Shown here piece by piece: positions 1 to 10,127 of a DNA stretch of 64,000 bases. Both the position numbers and the translations under genes were made by a program. The stretch is from Breoghania sp. Its GTDB lineage: Bacteria > Pseudomonadota > Alphaproteobacteria > Rhizobiales > Stappiaceae. The notes under the pieces were generated by a model, which worked only from the letters and a program-made list of their open reading frames with translations, was not told the DNA's origin and ran no database searches. Each line of letters starts with the position of its first letter. Position 1 is the stretch's first letter. The stretch covers positions 4,323,001 through 4,387,000 of the forward strand of contig NZ_OY771475.1 in the NCBI RefSeq assembly GCF_963674635.1, given 5' to 3'.

Positions 1-313
1 TGCAACAAGAGTTCGGTATATGCTGCCAGTAGATTTCAAATAGGAAAGAAAAGAATATGGACTTGTCGGATCGGCGAGAGTTACAAGGTCTTTTAAGAAA
101 GAAACCTGCAATTCGGCGCCAGGCAATTGCATTCCGCTGTGCCATGTAAAATTCGCAGAGCGGTCGAGGATTGTGGCCCCAGATTGTCCGGCTCCTACCC
201 ATAAAGCCATTAGGCTCAGATTTGAGGGCCCGCAACCAATTGCCAAAAGGTCTTTCTTAAAAATCGGACTAATACTCATTTTTGCAAAGGCCTATTCTGA
301 GAATTTCAGCTCT
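1..313. other. AT-rich stretch without a gene
   Basis: No open reading frame longer than about 60 codons fits on either strand up to the stop codon of the dioxygenase gene. The stretch is richer in A/T than the rest of the window. No clear terminator hairpin was seen. Confidence 0.5.
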
Positions 314-1283
314 TCAAAGATATTTGATTTCAATACAGGCACGTTGCAGCCAGCGACGCGCACCAATTGGAGTGGACGGGGTTTCGGGCGCGATCTGCCC
401 TTTCCGGCCGTGCAGCACACCGCCGTACCTGCCCTTAGCAACACCATTTGCGATCAAAAGCCCGGTACCTGACGTCATCTCAACGCTGCGGACGCATGAG
501 GCTTTGGCCTCAACAATCGCTGACTTCAGCGCATGAACCGCAGAGCGCCCTGCAGGATCGCGGGTTTGAATACGGTCTTCTTCGTATATTCGAGATATTG
601 TCCAACCGTTGGCGATGGCATCAAGCACGGGCGTTTCATCCAGCGCTCTAGCCTGAAATCCATCGCCACTTCGAACGCTGTATATGGGCGCCTTCAGTTG
701 CTCCAGATTTGCGGGCGTGAGCCTGTCCAGAACATCAGCAACCGGCAGATATTCGGTAAAAACCCCGCTCTGCCCTTGCAAGCAGAGCAGCGCAAGGAAA
801 CTTGGTGGCGCCTGAAGAAATACGTTTTCGGCATGAAAGGGCAATGGGGCTCGCCCCCGGCCGGAGGATTCACTTCCGAATTTATCGACTGGATAAATCT
901 GCTGGAGGAAGTCCGGTTGGTGACTACTGGGCTCGCGTTGCAGTTTTGCTTTCATCAGCGCCGTCAGGCCCGATAATACCGTTTCGCTGATACGTCCCTT
1001 CGCCCCTACATTCTGGTCCAGGCTGCCCAAATCGGGGAGGGGGGTGTCTATAGGCACGTCCTTGAGGACGAGAACATCTGGCCCCCGGCCTTCGCTCATC
1101 GAGGCCAGAAGTTCGTAGAGCTCTGCCGACGTGACGGCCGCAAAATCGGCGCAGAAATCCTCGTGCTCGCATGCAGGATCACGATAAAAATCGTGGCTGC
1201 CGTATTTCTGCGCAAGCGCCTTAATATCGCGCTTTTCTGCTCTCGAAAATTCGTACTCAGCGCACGTGCTGTCGACAACTTTG

Positions 1284-1291
<8 letters not shown>
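314..1291 (-). CDS. Clavaminate synthase-like Fe(II)/2-oxoglutarate-dependent oxygenase (amino-acid hydroxylase type)
   Basis: Predicted 325-aa non-haem iron oxygenase of the TauD/clavaminate-synthase superfamily. Members such as VioC and the KDO enzymes hydroxylate free arginine, lysine or asparagine. The iron-binding triad is visible as H153-A-E155 in 'PFHAENVF' and H294 in 'VLHGR'. The segment RRWLQR (about 312-317) matches the 2-oxoglutarate-binding Arg region of VioC-like enzymes. I chose the ATG at 1291 rather than a longer form starting at 1345. It overlaps the stop of the upstream radical SAM gene by 8 nt (ATGCTTGA), so the two are probably translationally coupled. The neighbour suggests the substrate is a beta- or alpha-amino acid, but the actual substrate cannot be read from sequence. 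It is the last gene of this two-gene operon. Confidence 0.8.
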
Positions 1292-2636
<1,345 letters not shown>

Positions 2637-2718
2637 GTTCAATCCAAAATGGAACCGCTTGAGCAAACGCTAATGTCGACTTAAAAAATTTGTAAGAACC
2701 ATACTTGAGGTTTTTGAC
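2637..2718. promoter_or_regulatory. Divergent promoter region between aminomutase and MocR genes
   Basis: Only about 80 bp separate the two divergent start codons, so both promoters and any MocR operator must lie here. The stretch is A/T-rich around 2678-2715. GAGG at 2707-2710 is the ribosome binding site of the + strand gene. No specific operator could be defined by eye. Confidence 0.45.
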
Positions 2719-4167
2719 ATGACCACTTTTGAGCGTCGCGGTCTTGCACCTTCACTCCGTTTCCGCTTCGACAAGTCAGATTCAGTTCCGCTACACGAAC
2801 AGCTTAGAGCACAGTTGGTCGCACTTCTGACCGAGGGGCGGCTGTCTCCGACCCAGAGGATGCCGTCCGCCCGCAGCTTGGCATTGGATAATGGAGTTTC
2901 ACGGACCACTGTTGAGGAGAGCTACAGTGCCTTGGTGCAAGAGGGCCTGCTGGTCCGGGTCCAAGGATCGGGGACCTACGTCGCACCGAGGCCGGCACAC
3001 CTTCATGGTGCTATGAAGAGCGTACAGGCGAGTGGTGGTTCCAGCGCTACGTCCAGCGACAACCATGACTGTGGTGCGCCGATCACGTCGCTTGTGGTTG
3101 AAACCGAGAAATTCAGGAAGGATTGGAACCTTGCTGCGAAAAATGCACTCCGCAGGTTTCCGAGCCGCCTGCTCGGATATGGGGACCCACTCGGACAACC
3201 GACCCTGCGTGAACAAATTGCGTATCATTTGGCAAAGCGCCGCGGTATATTGTGCGACGCTGAACAGGTTATTATTACGTCTGGATCTCAACAGGCGATC
3301 TACCTGGCAATAAACATTCTCTTGCAGGCGCGCGATAGAATTATCGTGGAAGACCCTTGTTACCATAACGTAGTCGATCTTTTGCGCTTCCAGAAACTCG
3401 ACATTCTTCCTGTGCCGGTCGACGATCATGGACTTATTGTCGAGCGCGCACCTCCCGCCCGGGCTGTCTATATTACGCCGTCCTTTCAGTATCCGCTCGG
3501 AGTTAAAATGAGCTTGGACAGGCGGCTGCAGCTATTGGCTTGGGCCGAGCGAAATGGGGCCTGGATCATCGAAGACGATTACGGAAGTGAGTCCATCGAT
3601 CAGAGCTGCGCAGAAACATCTCTATTCACTTTATCCAATTCGGGACAAGTCTTGTATACGGGTTCATTTAGCCGAACACTCTTTCCGGGGTTGCGCCTTG
3701 GCTACATAGTTCTGCCAAAATCAATGGTCGATGCATTTGCGCGCTTGAAAAGTCTTATAGATCGCGAGACATCTGTTTTGAATCAGCTTGTACTTGAGGA
3801 ATTTTTGAAGGAGGGAAAAATAGACCCCTATATTCGCCGAACTTGGAAAGCTTATGAACGACTGAGGAACGTTTTCTTCCAAGAAGCAGAGCAATATCTA
3901 TCCGACAAGCTCGAAATCACCAAAAAGAGTGAAGGAGTCTTTGCCACTTTGTTTCTGCGCGAGGATCACAATGATGTCACGATCGCCAAACGTGCAGAGG
4001 AATCTGGCCTTCTCGTCCGCGCCCTTTCCTCATCCTACTTGAAAACGCCGCCCCGCCCCGGGTTGATGATCTACTATCACACTGTGTCGCTCGATGCTTG
4101 TGAGCGACAAGTCCTTGATCTCGCAAGAGCGATCCGACAGTGCGAGGCGGCCCCATGCACAGGCTGA
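2719..4167 (+). CDS. MocR/GntR-family regulator with aminotransferase domain (Lys replaced by Arg)
   Basis: 482 aa. The N-terminus (about 20-90) is a GntR winged helix ('LHEQLRAQLV...', 'SRTTVEESYSALVQEGLL', 'GSGTYV'). Residues about 130-475 are a fold-type I aminotransferase domain, as in PdxR, GabR and TauR. These proteins usually sense PLP or an amino-acid adduct of PLP. The ring-contacting EDDYGS is present (285-290). In the signature SFSxT the usual Schiff-base Lys is Arg319 (codon CGA), so a normal internal aldimine cannot form. It probably regulates the divergent aminomutase/oxygenase operon, since MocR proteins typically act on adjacent divergent genes. Start ATG has GAGG 8 nt upstream. 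Base composition is lower in G/C than the flagellar and bc1 genes, suggesting transfer of the whole cassette. Confidence 0.85.
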   Translation: MTTFERRGLAPSLRFRFDKSDSVPLHEQLRAQLVALLTEGRLSPTQRMPSARSLALDNGVSRTTVEESYSALVQEGLLVRVQGSGTYVAPRPAHLHGAMKSVQASGGSSATSSDNHDCGAPITSLVVETEKFRKDWNLAAKNALRRFPSRLLGYGDPLGQPTLREQIAYHLAKRRGILCDAEQVIITSGSQQAIYLAINILLQARDRIIVEDPCYHNVVDLLRFQKLDILPVPVDDHGLIVERAPPARAVYITPSFQYPLGVKMSLDRRLQLLAWAERNGAWIIEDDYGSESIDQSCAETSLFTLSNSGQVLYTGSFSRTLFPGLRLGYIVLPKSMVDAFARLKSLIDRETSVLNQLVLEEFLKEGKIDPYIRRTWKAYERLRNVFFQEAEQYLSDKLEITKKSEGVFATLFLREDHNDVTIAKRAEESGLLVRALSSSYLKTPPRPGLMIYYHTVSLDACERQVLDLARAIRQCEAAPCTG

Positions 4168-4346
4168 GTGTGGGACGGTTGCAAGCGCACTTTTCTCCGC
4201 ACGTTGATGCGCGTGAATTCGATGGATCTCGTTCGAATTCGGAAAGTGAGACGGAACGCCGATGGCGTGCTCCCCGATTGCTACGCCGCGCGCCGCAACT
4301 GAGGCAGTCGCCCAACTTTCCATGCCGCATGTCGGTGATTGAAAAC

Positions 4347-4384
4347 GAAAAGCCCCGGACCAGAAGGCCCGGGGCTTTTCTCGT
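4347..4384. terminator. Bidirectional rho-independent terminator
   Basis: A perfect 12-bp stem (4347-4358 with 4369-4380) encloses a 10-nt loop. T-rich runs follow on both strands (TTTTC on +, TTTTCGTTTTC on -). It sits between the convergent MocR and peroxiredoxin genes and can serve both. Confidence 0.88.
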
Positions 4385-4440
4385 GTCGGTCACGGCGTCT
4401 TCGGCCGCTCAGGAATATGACCGGCCGTGCGTGCGATGGT

Positions 4441-4986
4441 TCACGCAGCTTTCGTATTGTTGGCAGCGCGCAGTTTCTCGAGGATGTTTTGCGGGGAGGA
4501 GACGCCATAGGGGTCGGTCTCGCAGTTGTCGGAGTAGCCTTCCTCGACGAACCACTGCTCGACCTTGCCGTCATTGACGATGGCCGCATAGCGCCAGGAG
4601 CGCATGCCGAAGCCGAGATTGTCCTTGCACACGAGCATGCCCATCTTGCGGGTGAACTCGCCGGAGCCGTCCGGGATCACCTCGACATGCTCGATGCCCT
4701 GTGCCTTCTTCCAAGCGTTCATCACGAAGGTATCGTTGACGGCGATGCAATAGATCTCGTCGATGCCCTCGGCCTTGAATTCGGGATAGAGCTTCTCGAA
4801 GTCGGGAAGCTGGTAGGTCGAGCAGGTCGGCGTAAACGCGCCCGGCAGGGAGAACAGAACGACGCGCTTGCCGGCGAAGAAGTCGGCAGTGGTCTTGTCT
4901 TCCCAACGGAACGGGTTCGAGCCGCCGATGGAGTCGTCGCGCACGCGGGTGTGGAACGTCACATCGGGAAGAGACTTGTCATACAT
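4441..4986 (-). CDS. Peroxiredoxin (Prx5/PMP20-type, AhpC-TSA family)
   Basis: 181-aa thiol peroxidase. The active-site motif PGAFTPTC puts the peroxidatic cysteine at C55. The conserved Arg of the family lies in GMRSWRYA (about 128-133), and a further Cys at C120 could be a resolving or glutathione-linked residue. It reduces H2O2 and organic hydroperoxides in the cytoplasm with a thiol donor (glutaredoxin or thioredoxin). Length matches bacterial Prx5 proteins. GGAG lies about 10 nt before the ATG. It is monocistronic and convergent with the MocR gene. No glutaredoxin domain is fused. Confidence 0.93.
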   Translation of the reverse strand: MYDKSLPDVTFHTRVRDDSIGGSNPFRWEDKTTADFFAGKRVVLFSLPGAFTPTCSTYQLPDFEKLYPEFKAEGIDEIYCIAVNDTFVMNAWKKAQGIEHVEVIPDGSGEFTRKMGMLVCKDNLGFGMRSWRYAAIVNDGKVEQWFVEEGYSDNCETDPYGVSSPQNILEKLRAANNTKAA

Positions 4987-5574
4987 CTGATGAGGCTCCT
5001 AGTTTTTAAGTAGTCGAATTTGAAGTATCGGTTGGCTTGAATTTCGGACGATCGGGCTCCCAGGTCAAGTACGAGTCTTGTGCAATGCACTGCAAGAATG
5101 CTCTCGATAAGACAATGAGTTGTGGTGCCGTAACGACATGAACTGTGCGGGTGCAGCTGGGGGCGGACCGGAGGCGATGCTCGCTGCATGGCTGCTCCTC
5201 GCTCCCAAGACACATTGGTTTCACGGGCATGCCTTAGGGGGAGGTATGCACCATGGGTGTACTTCCTAAGTAGCGTTGCGCATATTGTCGCTGATGCTAG
5301 TGTCCGTCTGCCGGTTTCGATGAAAAATTGCACGACCTGAACGAAATCCGTTGGGGTTCTTCTCTGTTGAGAAAAACGCGCTCTAGGACGTGGACGAGTG
5401 CCAGAATGGCATCCGGCTGACAGGTCGCGTCTGTGTGTCTCCATTCGGCCTGAGCTTTTCCTCCGGCGAGAGGTCATGCCGATACGGGTTTGTTTGGAGC
5501 TGCCGTTTTCGGACGAACCGGATCTCCGGCGTGTTCAGTTTGTTGGACCGGCGGTGTCAAGTGGAGGAGACAAC
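4987..5574. other. Intergenic region upstream of peroxiredoxin and symporter genes
   Basis: About 590 bp between divergent start codons. Reading frames here have poor codon use and no family resemblance. The region must carry both promoters, but I could not assign elements beyond the strong GGAGGAGA ribosome binding site just before 5575. Confidence 0.5.
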
Positions 5575-5835
5575 ATGTCTGAAAACTCATCAAACAACGC
5601 CTATTGGTCGGCCAATATGCGCATCATCGTGGTCAGCCTCGTCATCTGGGCGTTGGTCTCGTTCGGATTCGGCATCCTGCTGCGCCCGCTCCTGAGCGGT
5701 ATTTCAGTCGGCGGGACCGATCTAGGCTTCTGGTTCGCTCAGCAGGGATCGATCGTGGTCTTCCTGGCGATCATTTTCTTCTATGCCTGGCGCATGAACA
5801 GGCTCGACCGCGAACACGGCGTGGACGAAGAATAA
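5575..5835 (+). CDS. Small subunit of sodium/solute symporter (DUF4212)
   Basis: 86-aa membrane protein with two hydrophobic helices (about 15-35 and 55-75), matching the DUF4212 family. This family is almost always encoded directly before a VC_2705-type sodium:solute symporter, as here (13-nt gap). It is thought to act as the small partner of that permease. Start ATG is preceded by GGAGGAGA, which rules out the longer in-frame form from 5398. Confidence 0.9.
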   Translation: MSENSSNNAYWSANMRIIVVSLVIWALVSFGFGILLRPLLSGISVGGTDLGFWFAQQGSIVVFLAIIFFYAWRMNRLDREHGVDEE

Positions 5836-5848
5836 GGGCTGGGGACAG

Positions 5849-7633
5849 ATGGATCAGTTTACAATCAATTTGCTGTTCGTGGGCGGTTCTTTTGCGCTCT
5901 ACATCGGTATTGCTATCTGGGCCCGCGCGGGCTCGACTTCCGAATTCTATGCTGCCGGACGGGGCGTTAATCCAGTCCTCAACGGCATGGCGACCGCCGC
6001 GGACTGGATGTCTGCGGCCTCCTTCATCTCCATGGCCGGCCTGATCGCCTTCACCGGTTATGACAACTCCACCTACCTCATGGGCTGGACAGGCGGCTTT
6101 GTGCTGCTGGCACTGCTGCTCGCGCCCTACCTGCGCAAGTTTGGCAAATACACGGTTTCCGAATTCATCGGCGACCGCTTCTACAGCCAGACAGCCCGCA
6201 TCGTGGCCGTCATTTGCCTGGTCGTTGCCTCGACCACCTACGTGATCGGCCAGATGACCGGCGTCGGCGTCGCCTTCGGTCGCTTCCTGGAAGTCGACAA
6301 TACCACCGGCCTGCTGATTGGCGCCTGTGTGGTGTTCGCCTATGCGGTGTTCGGCGGCATGAAGGGCGTGACCTACACCCAGGTCGCACAGTATGTGGTG
6401 CTGATCACCGCCTACACGATCCCTGCGGTTTTCATCTCGCTGCAGCTCACCGGTAACCCGATCCCGGGTCTCGGTCTGTTCGGAACGGACGTGGCTAGCG
6501 GCGAACCGCTGCTGGCCAAGCTCGATCAGGTGGTGACCGAACTCGGCTTTGCCTCCTATACCGCTCACCATGGTGATACTCTCGACATGGTGCTGTTCAC
6601 CCTGTCGCTGATGATCGGCACCGCCGGCCTGCCGCATGTGATCATGCGCTTCTTCACGGTGCCGAAGGTGTCCGACGCTCGCTGGTCCGCCGGCTGGGCG
6701 CTGGTCTTCATCGCCCTGCTCTACATCACGGCCCCGGCGGTCGGTGCAATGGCGCGTCTGAACATCACCGACATGATGTGGCCGAATGGCACGAACGGAG
6801 AAGCGGTCTCCGTCGAGATGATCGAGAACGACGCCCGCTACGACTGGATGGAAACCTGGCAGCAGACCGGTCTCCTCGGCTGGGAAGACAAGAACGGTGA
6901 CGGCCGGATCCAGTACTACAACGACAAGTCCGAGGCCATGCAGGCCAAGGCGGCGGAGAACGGCTGGAAGGGCAACGAGCTCACCAACTTCAACCGTGAC
7001 ATCCTCGTCCTGGCCAACCCGGAAATCGCCAACCTGCCCGGTTGGGTGATCGGTCTGATCGCCGCGGGCGGGCTGGCCGCCGCGCTGTCGACCGCCGCAG
7101 GCCTGCTGCTGGCGATCTCTTCGGCCGTGTCCCACGATCTTATCAAGGGCGCGATCAATCCGGGTATCACGGAAAAGGGCGAACTCCTGTCCGCCCGGAT
7201 CGCCATGGCGGTCGCCATCGCGGTTGCCACCTATCTGGGGCTCAATCCTCCAGGCTTTGCGGCACAGACAGTGGCGCTCGCCTTCGGGCTGGCGGCGGCG
7301 TCTATCTTCCCGGCGCTGATGATGGGAATCTTCTCGACCCGCATCAACAACACGGGCGCTGTCGCGGGCATGCTGGCAGGCCTGACCGTTACCCTTGTCT
7401 ACATTTTCCTGCACAAGGGCTGGTTCTTCATTCCGGGCACAAACAGCTTCACGGATGCAGACCCGCTGCTCGGCACGATCAAGTCGACGTCGTTCGGAGC
7501 AATCGGAGCCGTGGTCAACTTTACGGTGGCCTACGTTGTCGCCGGAATGACCAAGGATACGCCGCAAGCGATCAAGGAGCTCGTCGCGAGCGTCCGTATC
7601 CCGCGCGGCGCAGGTGTTGCTCAGGAACACTGA
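5849..7633 (+). CDS. Sodium:solute symporter, VC_2705 / ActP-like subfamily
   Basis: 594-aa member of the SSS family (cation/acetate symporter-like) with about 13 hydrophobic segments. 'AADWMSAASFISMAG' (about 50-65) is the sodium-site region typical of ActP/MctP proteins. A hydrophilic insert (about 305-385) contains DKNGDGRI, which resembles an EF-hand calcium loop. The likely substrate is a short monocarboxylate such as acetate, but this is family inference. It forms a unit with DUF4212 upstream and the cNMP/CBS/DUF294 gene downstream, a common combination. A perfect 11-bp hairpin lies between this gene and the next. Confidence 0.9.
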   Translation: MDQFTINLLFVGGSFALYIGIAIWARAGSTSEFYAAGRGVNPVLNGMATAADWMSAASFISMAGLIAFTGYDNSTYLMGWTGGFVLLALLLAPYLRKFGKYTVSEFIGDRFYSQTARIVAVICLVVASTTYVIGQMTGVGVAFGRFLEVDNTTGLLIGACVVFAYAVFGGMKGVTYTQVAQYVVLITAYTIPAVFISLQLTGNPIPGLGLFGTDVASGEPLLAKLDQVVTELGFASYTAHHGDTLDMVLFTLSLMIGTAGLPHVIMRFFTVPKVSDARWSAGWALVFIALLYITAPAVGAMARLNITDMMWPNGTNGEAVSVEMIENDARYDWMETWQQTGLLGWEDKNGDGRIQYYNDKSEAMQAKAAENGWKGNELTNFNRDILVLANPEIANLPGWVIGLIAAGGLAAALSTAAGLLLAISSAVSHDLIKGAINPGITEKGELLSARIAMAVAIAVATYLGLNPPGFAAQTVALAFGLAAASIFPALMMGIFSTRINNTGAVAGMLAGLTVTLVYIFLHKGWFFIPGTNSFTDADPLLGTIKSTSFGAIGAVVNFTVAYVVAGMTKDTPQAIKELVASVRIPRGAGVAQEH

Positions 7634-7656
7634 GGCTGAAACATCTGGATGAACTG

Positions 7657-7681
7657 TCCTGCCCGGTTTGACCGGGCAGGA
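7657..7681 (+). terminator. Intercistronic hairpin after the symporter gene
   Basis: A perfect 11-bp inverted repeat (7657-7667 with 7671-7681) and a 3-nt loop lie just after the symporter stop. There is no T-run after the stem, so it may protect or process mRNA rather than terminate fully. Confidence 0.55.
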
Positions 7682-7708
7682 TCACTTCGTTTTAGCAGGG
7701 CCTGAAGC

Positions 7709-9538
7709 ATGCTCCCGAGTTTCGAGCAAATCCTCCGGTTGCTTTCGACCGTCCATCCGTATGACACACTGCCGCCCGAGCAGCAGGCCGAACTCGCCGG
7801 CAAACTGGGCGTGCTGGATTTCCATGAGGATACCGTTGTCTATGAATACGGCGACGAACTTCCGGGCCTGTTTCTGATTTTTGAAGGGTCGGTCGAGGTT
7901 GCGGACGGCCACGGCGTCACCGTCAGTCATCTCGGACCACGCAATTCCTTCGGTGAACGCGGGCTCTTTCAAAACGGGCTGGCGGTCACAACTGCACGGG
8001 CGGACAAGGGCACCGTCCTGCTGGTGCTGCCGCGAGAAGTCGTGAACAGCCTAATCGCGGATTTTCGGATCTTTGCCCGCTTTTTCGATCGATCGAACCG
8101 GTCGCAAGCGCGTCCCAACGACATTGCGACGAGCCTCGCGGAAACGCTGATGGCAACCGATCCAATTACTTGCTCTCCCGAGGCGACAGTGCGGCAGGTC
8201 GCCAGCACCATGCGCGACAGGCGCGTCTCCTCTTTGTGCGTCACGGACCCTTCCGATGTTCTTGTTGGGATTGTCACGACGCGGGACCTTGCGGGAAAGG
8301 TGCTGGCTGAAGGACTTTCGCCTGACACCCCCGTCGCAGCGGTGATGAGTTCTCATCCCGTGACGCTTGCGCCCAATGCTCTCGGGTCGGATGTGCTGCA
8401 TCTGATGATGGAACACCGCATCGGACATCTGCCGATCGTTGAGAAAGGGCGGCCGGTCGGCATGATCACTCAGTCCGATCTGACCCGCTTCCAGGCCGTC
8501 AGTTCCGCAAGTCTGGTGAGCGAAATTGCTCAGGCGGGCTCGGCAGACGAGATGGCGAAGGTGACCGCCGGAATACCCGGATTGCTGGTGCAGCTTGTGG
8601 CCGGCGGCTCCCGGCACGACGTGGTCACGCGTCTGATCACCGACATTGCCGACGCATCGACGCGCCGCCTTCTGGCACTCGCGGAGAAGGAACTCGGTCC
8701 GCCACCGGTGCCCTACCTTTGGCTGGCCTGTGGGTCTCAGGGGCGGCAGGAGCAGACCGGCGTGAGCGATCAGGACAATTGCCTGTTTCTGGACGACACG
8801 GTGAGCGACGCGGACCGGGAGGGGTATTTCGCAGAACTTGCAAAGTTCGTTTCCGAAGGACTGAACTCCTGCGGCTACGTCTTTTGCCCGGGCGACATGA
8901 TGGCGACCAATCCGCGCTGGTGTCAGCCGGTCCGCGTCTGGAAAGGCTATTTCCAGGGCTGGATCGACAAACCGGATCCCGAGGCGCAGATGCTGAGTTC
9001 GGTCATGTTCGACCTGCGCCCGATCGGGGGGCATCGGCCCCTGTTTGAGGATCTGCAGGAAGCGACGCTCAGGGCGGCAAGCGCAAATTCCATCTTCGTG
9101 GCACATCTGATCGGCAATTCGCTCAAGCACGCTCCGCCTCTGAACCTGTTGCGCGGTTTGGCGACGATCCGCTCTGGAGAACACAAGAACACTCTGGACA
9201 TGAAGCTTCAGGGCGTCGTGCCGATTGTCGATCTGGCTCGCATTCATGCCTTGCAGGGCAGGATCGGTGCGGTCAATACCCGGGCGAGGTTGATCGAAGC
9301 GCGTGAAACCGGGCAGCTGAGCCAATCGGGGGCGAGTGATCTGCTTGATGCCTACGATCTGATCGCCGAAACCCGACTGCTGCACCAGTCCGCGCAAATC
9401 AAGCAGGGGCTGCGGCCCGACAACTTTCTGCAGCCGTCGTCTCTCTCGGACTTCGAGCGAAGTCATCTCAGGGATGCTTTCGTCCTCGTCAAGACAATGC
9501 AGTCGGCAATCGGGCACGGACGGAGCGTGTTGGGGTGA
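7709..9538 (+). CDS. cNMP-binding / CBS / DUF294 nucleotidyltransferase-like protein
   Basis: 609 aa with the classic architecture: a cyclic-nucleotide-binding beta barrel (about 10-125, 'LPGLFLIFEGSVEV', 'FGERGLF'), two CBS domains (about 145-270, 'MATDPITCSPEATV', 'VMSSHPVTLAPNAL'), a DUF294 nucleotidyltransferase domain and a DUF294_C helical domain (about 440-605). The nucleotidyltransferase signature is visible as GSQGRQEQT followed by DQDN (about 345-361), related to GlnD/GlnE. It probably senses nucleotides and modifies or controls the adjacent symporter or exonuclease. No target is known. It begins 75 nt after the symporter and is followed by a membrane protein and an exonuclease. Confidence 0.9.
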   Translation: MLPSFEQILRLLSTVHPYDTLPPEQQAELAGKLGVLDFHEDTVVYEYGDELPGLFLIFEGSVEVADGHGVTVSHLGPRNSFGERGLFQNGLAVTTARADKGTVLLVLPREVVNSLIADFRIFARFFDRSNRSQARPNDIATSLAETLMATDPITCSPEATVRQVASTMRDRRVSSLCVTDPSDVLVGIVTTRDLAGKVLAEGLSPDTPVAAVMSSHPVTLAPNALGSDVLHLMMEHRIGHLPIVEKGRPVGMITQSDLTRFQAVSSASLVSEIAQAGSADEMAKVTAGIPGLLVQLVAGGSRHDVVTRLITDIADASTRRLLALAEKELGPPPVPYLWLACGSQGRQEQTGVSDQDNCLFLDDTVSDADREGYFAELAKFVSEGLNSCGYVFCPGDMMATNPRWCQPVRVWKGYFQGWIDKPDPEAQMLSSVMFDLRPIGGHRPLFEDLQEATLRAASANSIFVAHLIGNSLKHAPPLNLLRGLATIRSGEHKNTLDMKLQGVVPIVDLARIHALQGRIGAVNTRARLIEARETGQLSQSGASDLLDAYDLIAETRLLHQSAQIKQGLRPDNFLQPSSLSDFERSHLRDAFVLVKTMQSAIGHGRSVLG

Positions 9539-9605
9539 ACCAGAAGGAGCATGAAGTGCAGGGCAGGGAGGACATCACTGCGGCCCCCGGCACGGGAGAC
9601 GCTGA

Positions 9606-10127
9606 ATGCTGATGGAGCTGATTGCGGCGCTTGTTGCCGGGGTCGCCGCGGCCGGAGTGGTGATGCTGGTGAACAGGGCGGTCGGCGGGCGTTTGCCCCG
9701 CTGGCTCGCACTCGCTGCCGCCGGGTTGGGGATGATCGCAACCGCAATCTTCAACGAATATGACTGGTATTCCCGAACGAGCGGCGGTTTGCCCGATACC
9801 CTTGTCGTTGCACAGACCGTTGAGGGGCGGGCGGTATACCGGCCCTGGACCTACCTTTGGCCGATCATTGAACGGTTCGCAGCTGTCGATACAGCCTCAG
9901 TGCGACATCATTCAGGGCAACAGGGCCTGAAGCTCGCCGATGTCTTTTTCTTCGGGCGTTGGTCACCTGTCAGCCATGTGAGCGTGCTGGCGGACTGCGC
10001 GGGGCTCAGACGCGCCATACTCGATGACGGGGCGACCTTCGAGGCGAATGGCGAGATCCGGGGGGCAGACTGGGTTGAAGTGGCGGCGGACGATCCGCTT
10101 GCCGGCACGATCTGCGGTACGAAATGA
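9606..10127 (+). CDS. Small membrane protein of unknown function
   Basis: 173 aa with two N-terminal hydrophobic helices (about 3-25 and 33-50) and a soluble remainder ('EYDWYSRTSGGLPDTLVVAQTVEGRAVYRPWTY' region). I do not recognise a named family. GGGAGA precedes the ATG and the gene overlaps the exonuclease gene by 4 nt (ATGA). Its constant place between a DUF294 protein and a DnaQ-like exonuclease suggests it belongs to that unit. Confidence 0.75.
   Translation: MLMELIAALVAGVAAAGVVMLVNRAVGGRLPRWLALAAAGLGMIATAIFNEYDWYSRTSGGLPDTLVVAQTVEGRAVYRPWTYLWPIIERFAAVDTASVRHHSGQQGLKLADVFFFGRWSPVSHVSVLADCAGLRRAILDDGATFEANGEIRGADWVEVAADDPLAGTICGTK

Noticed and set aside
4959..5477. 172-aa minus-strand frame in the peroxiredoxin-symporter gap
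   Set aside because: Arg-rich chance composition, no ribosome binding site and no homologue recognised.
5771..7630. Very long minus-strand frame over the symporter
   Set aside because: Arg/His/Gly-rich, no family, and exactly opposite a clear SSS gene; it is an antisense shadow of GC-rich coding DNA.
8051..9517. Long minus-strand frame over the DUF294 gene
   Set aside because: Low-complexity composition and opposite a well-recognised multi-domain protein.
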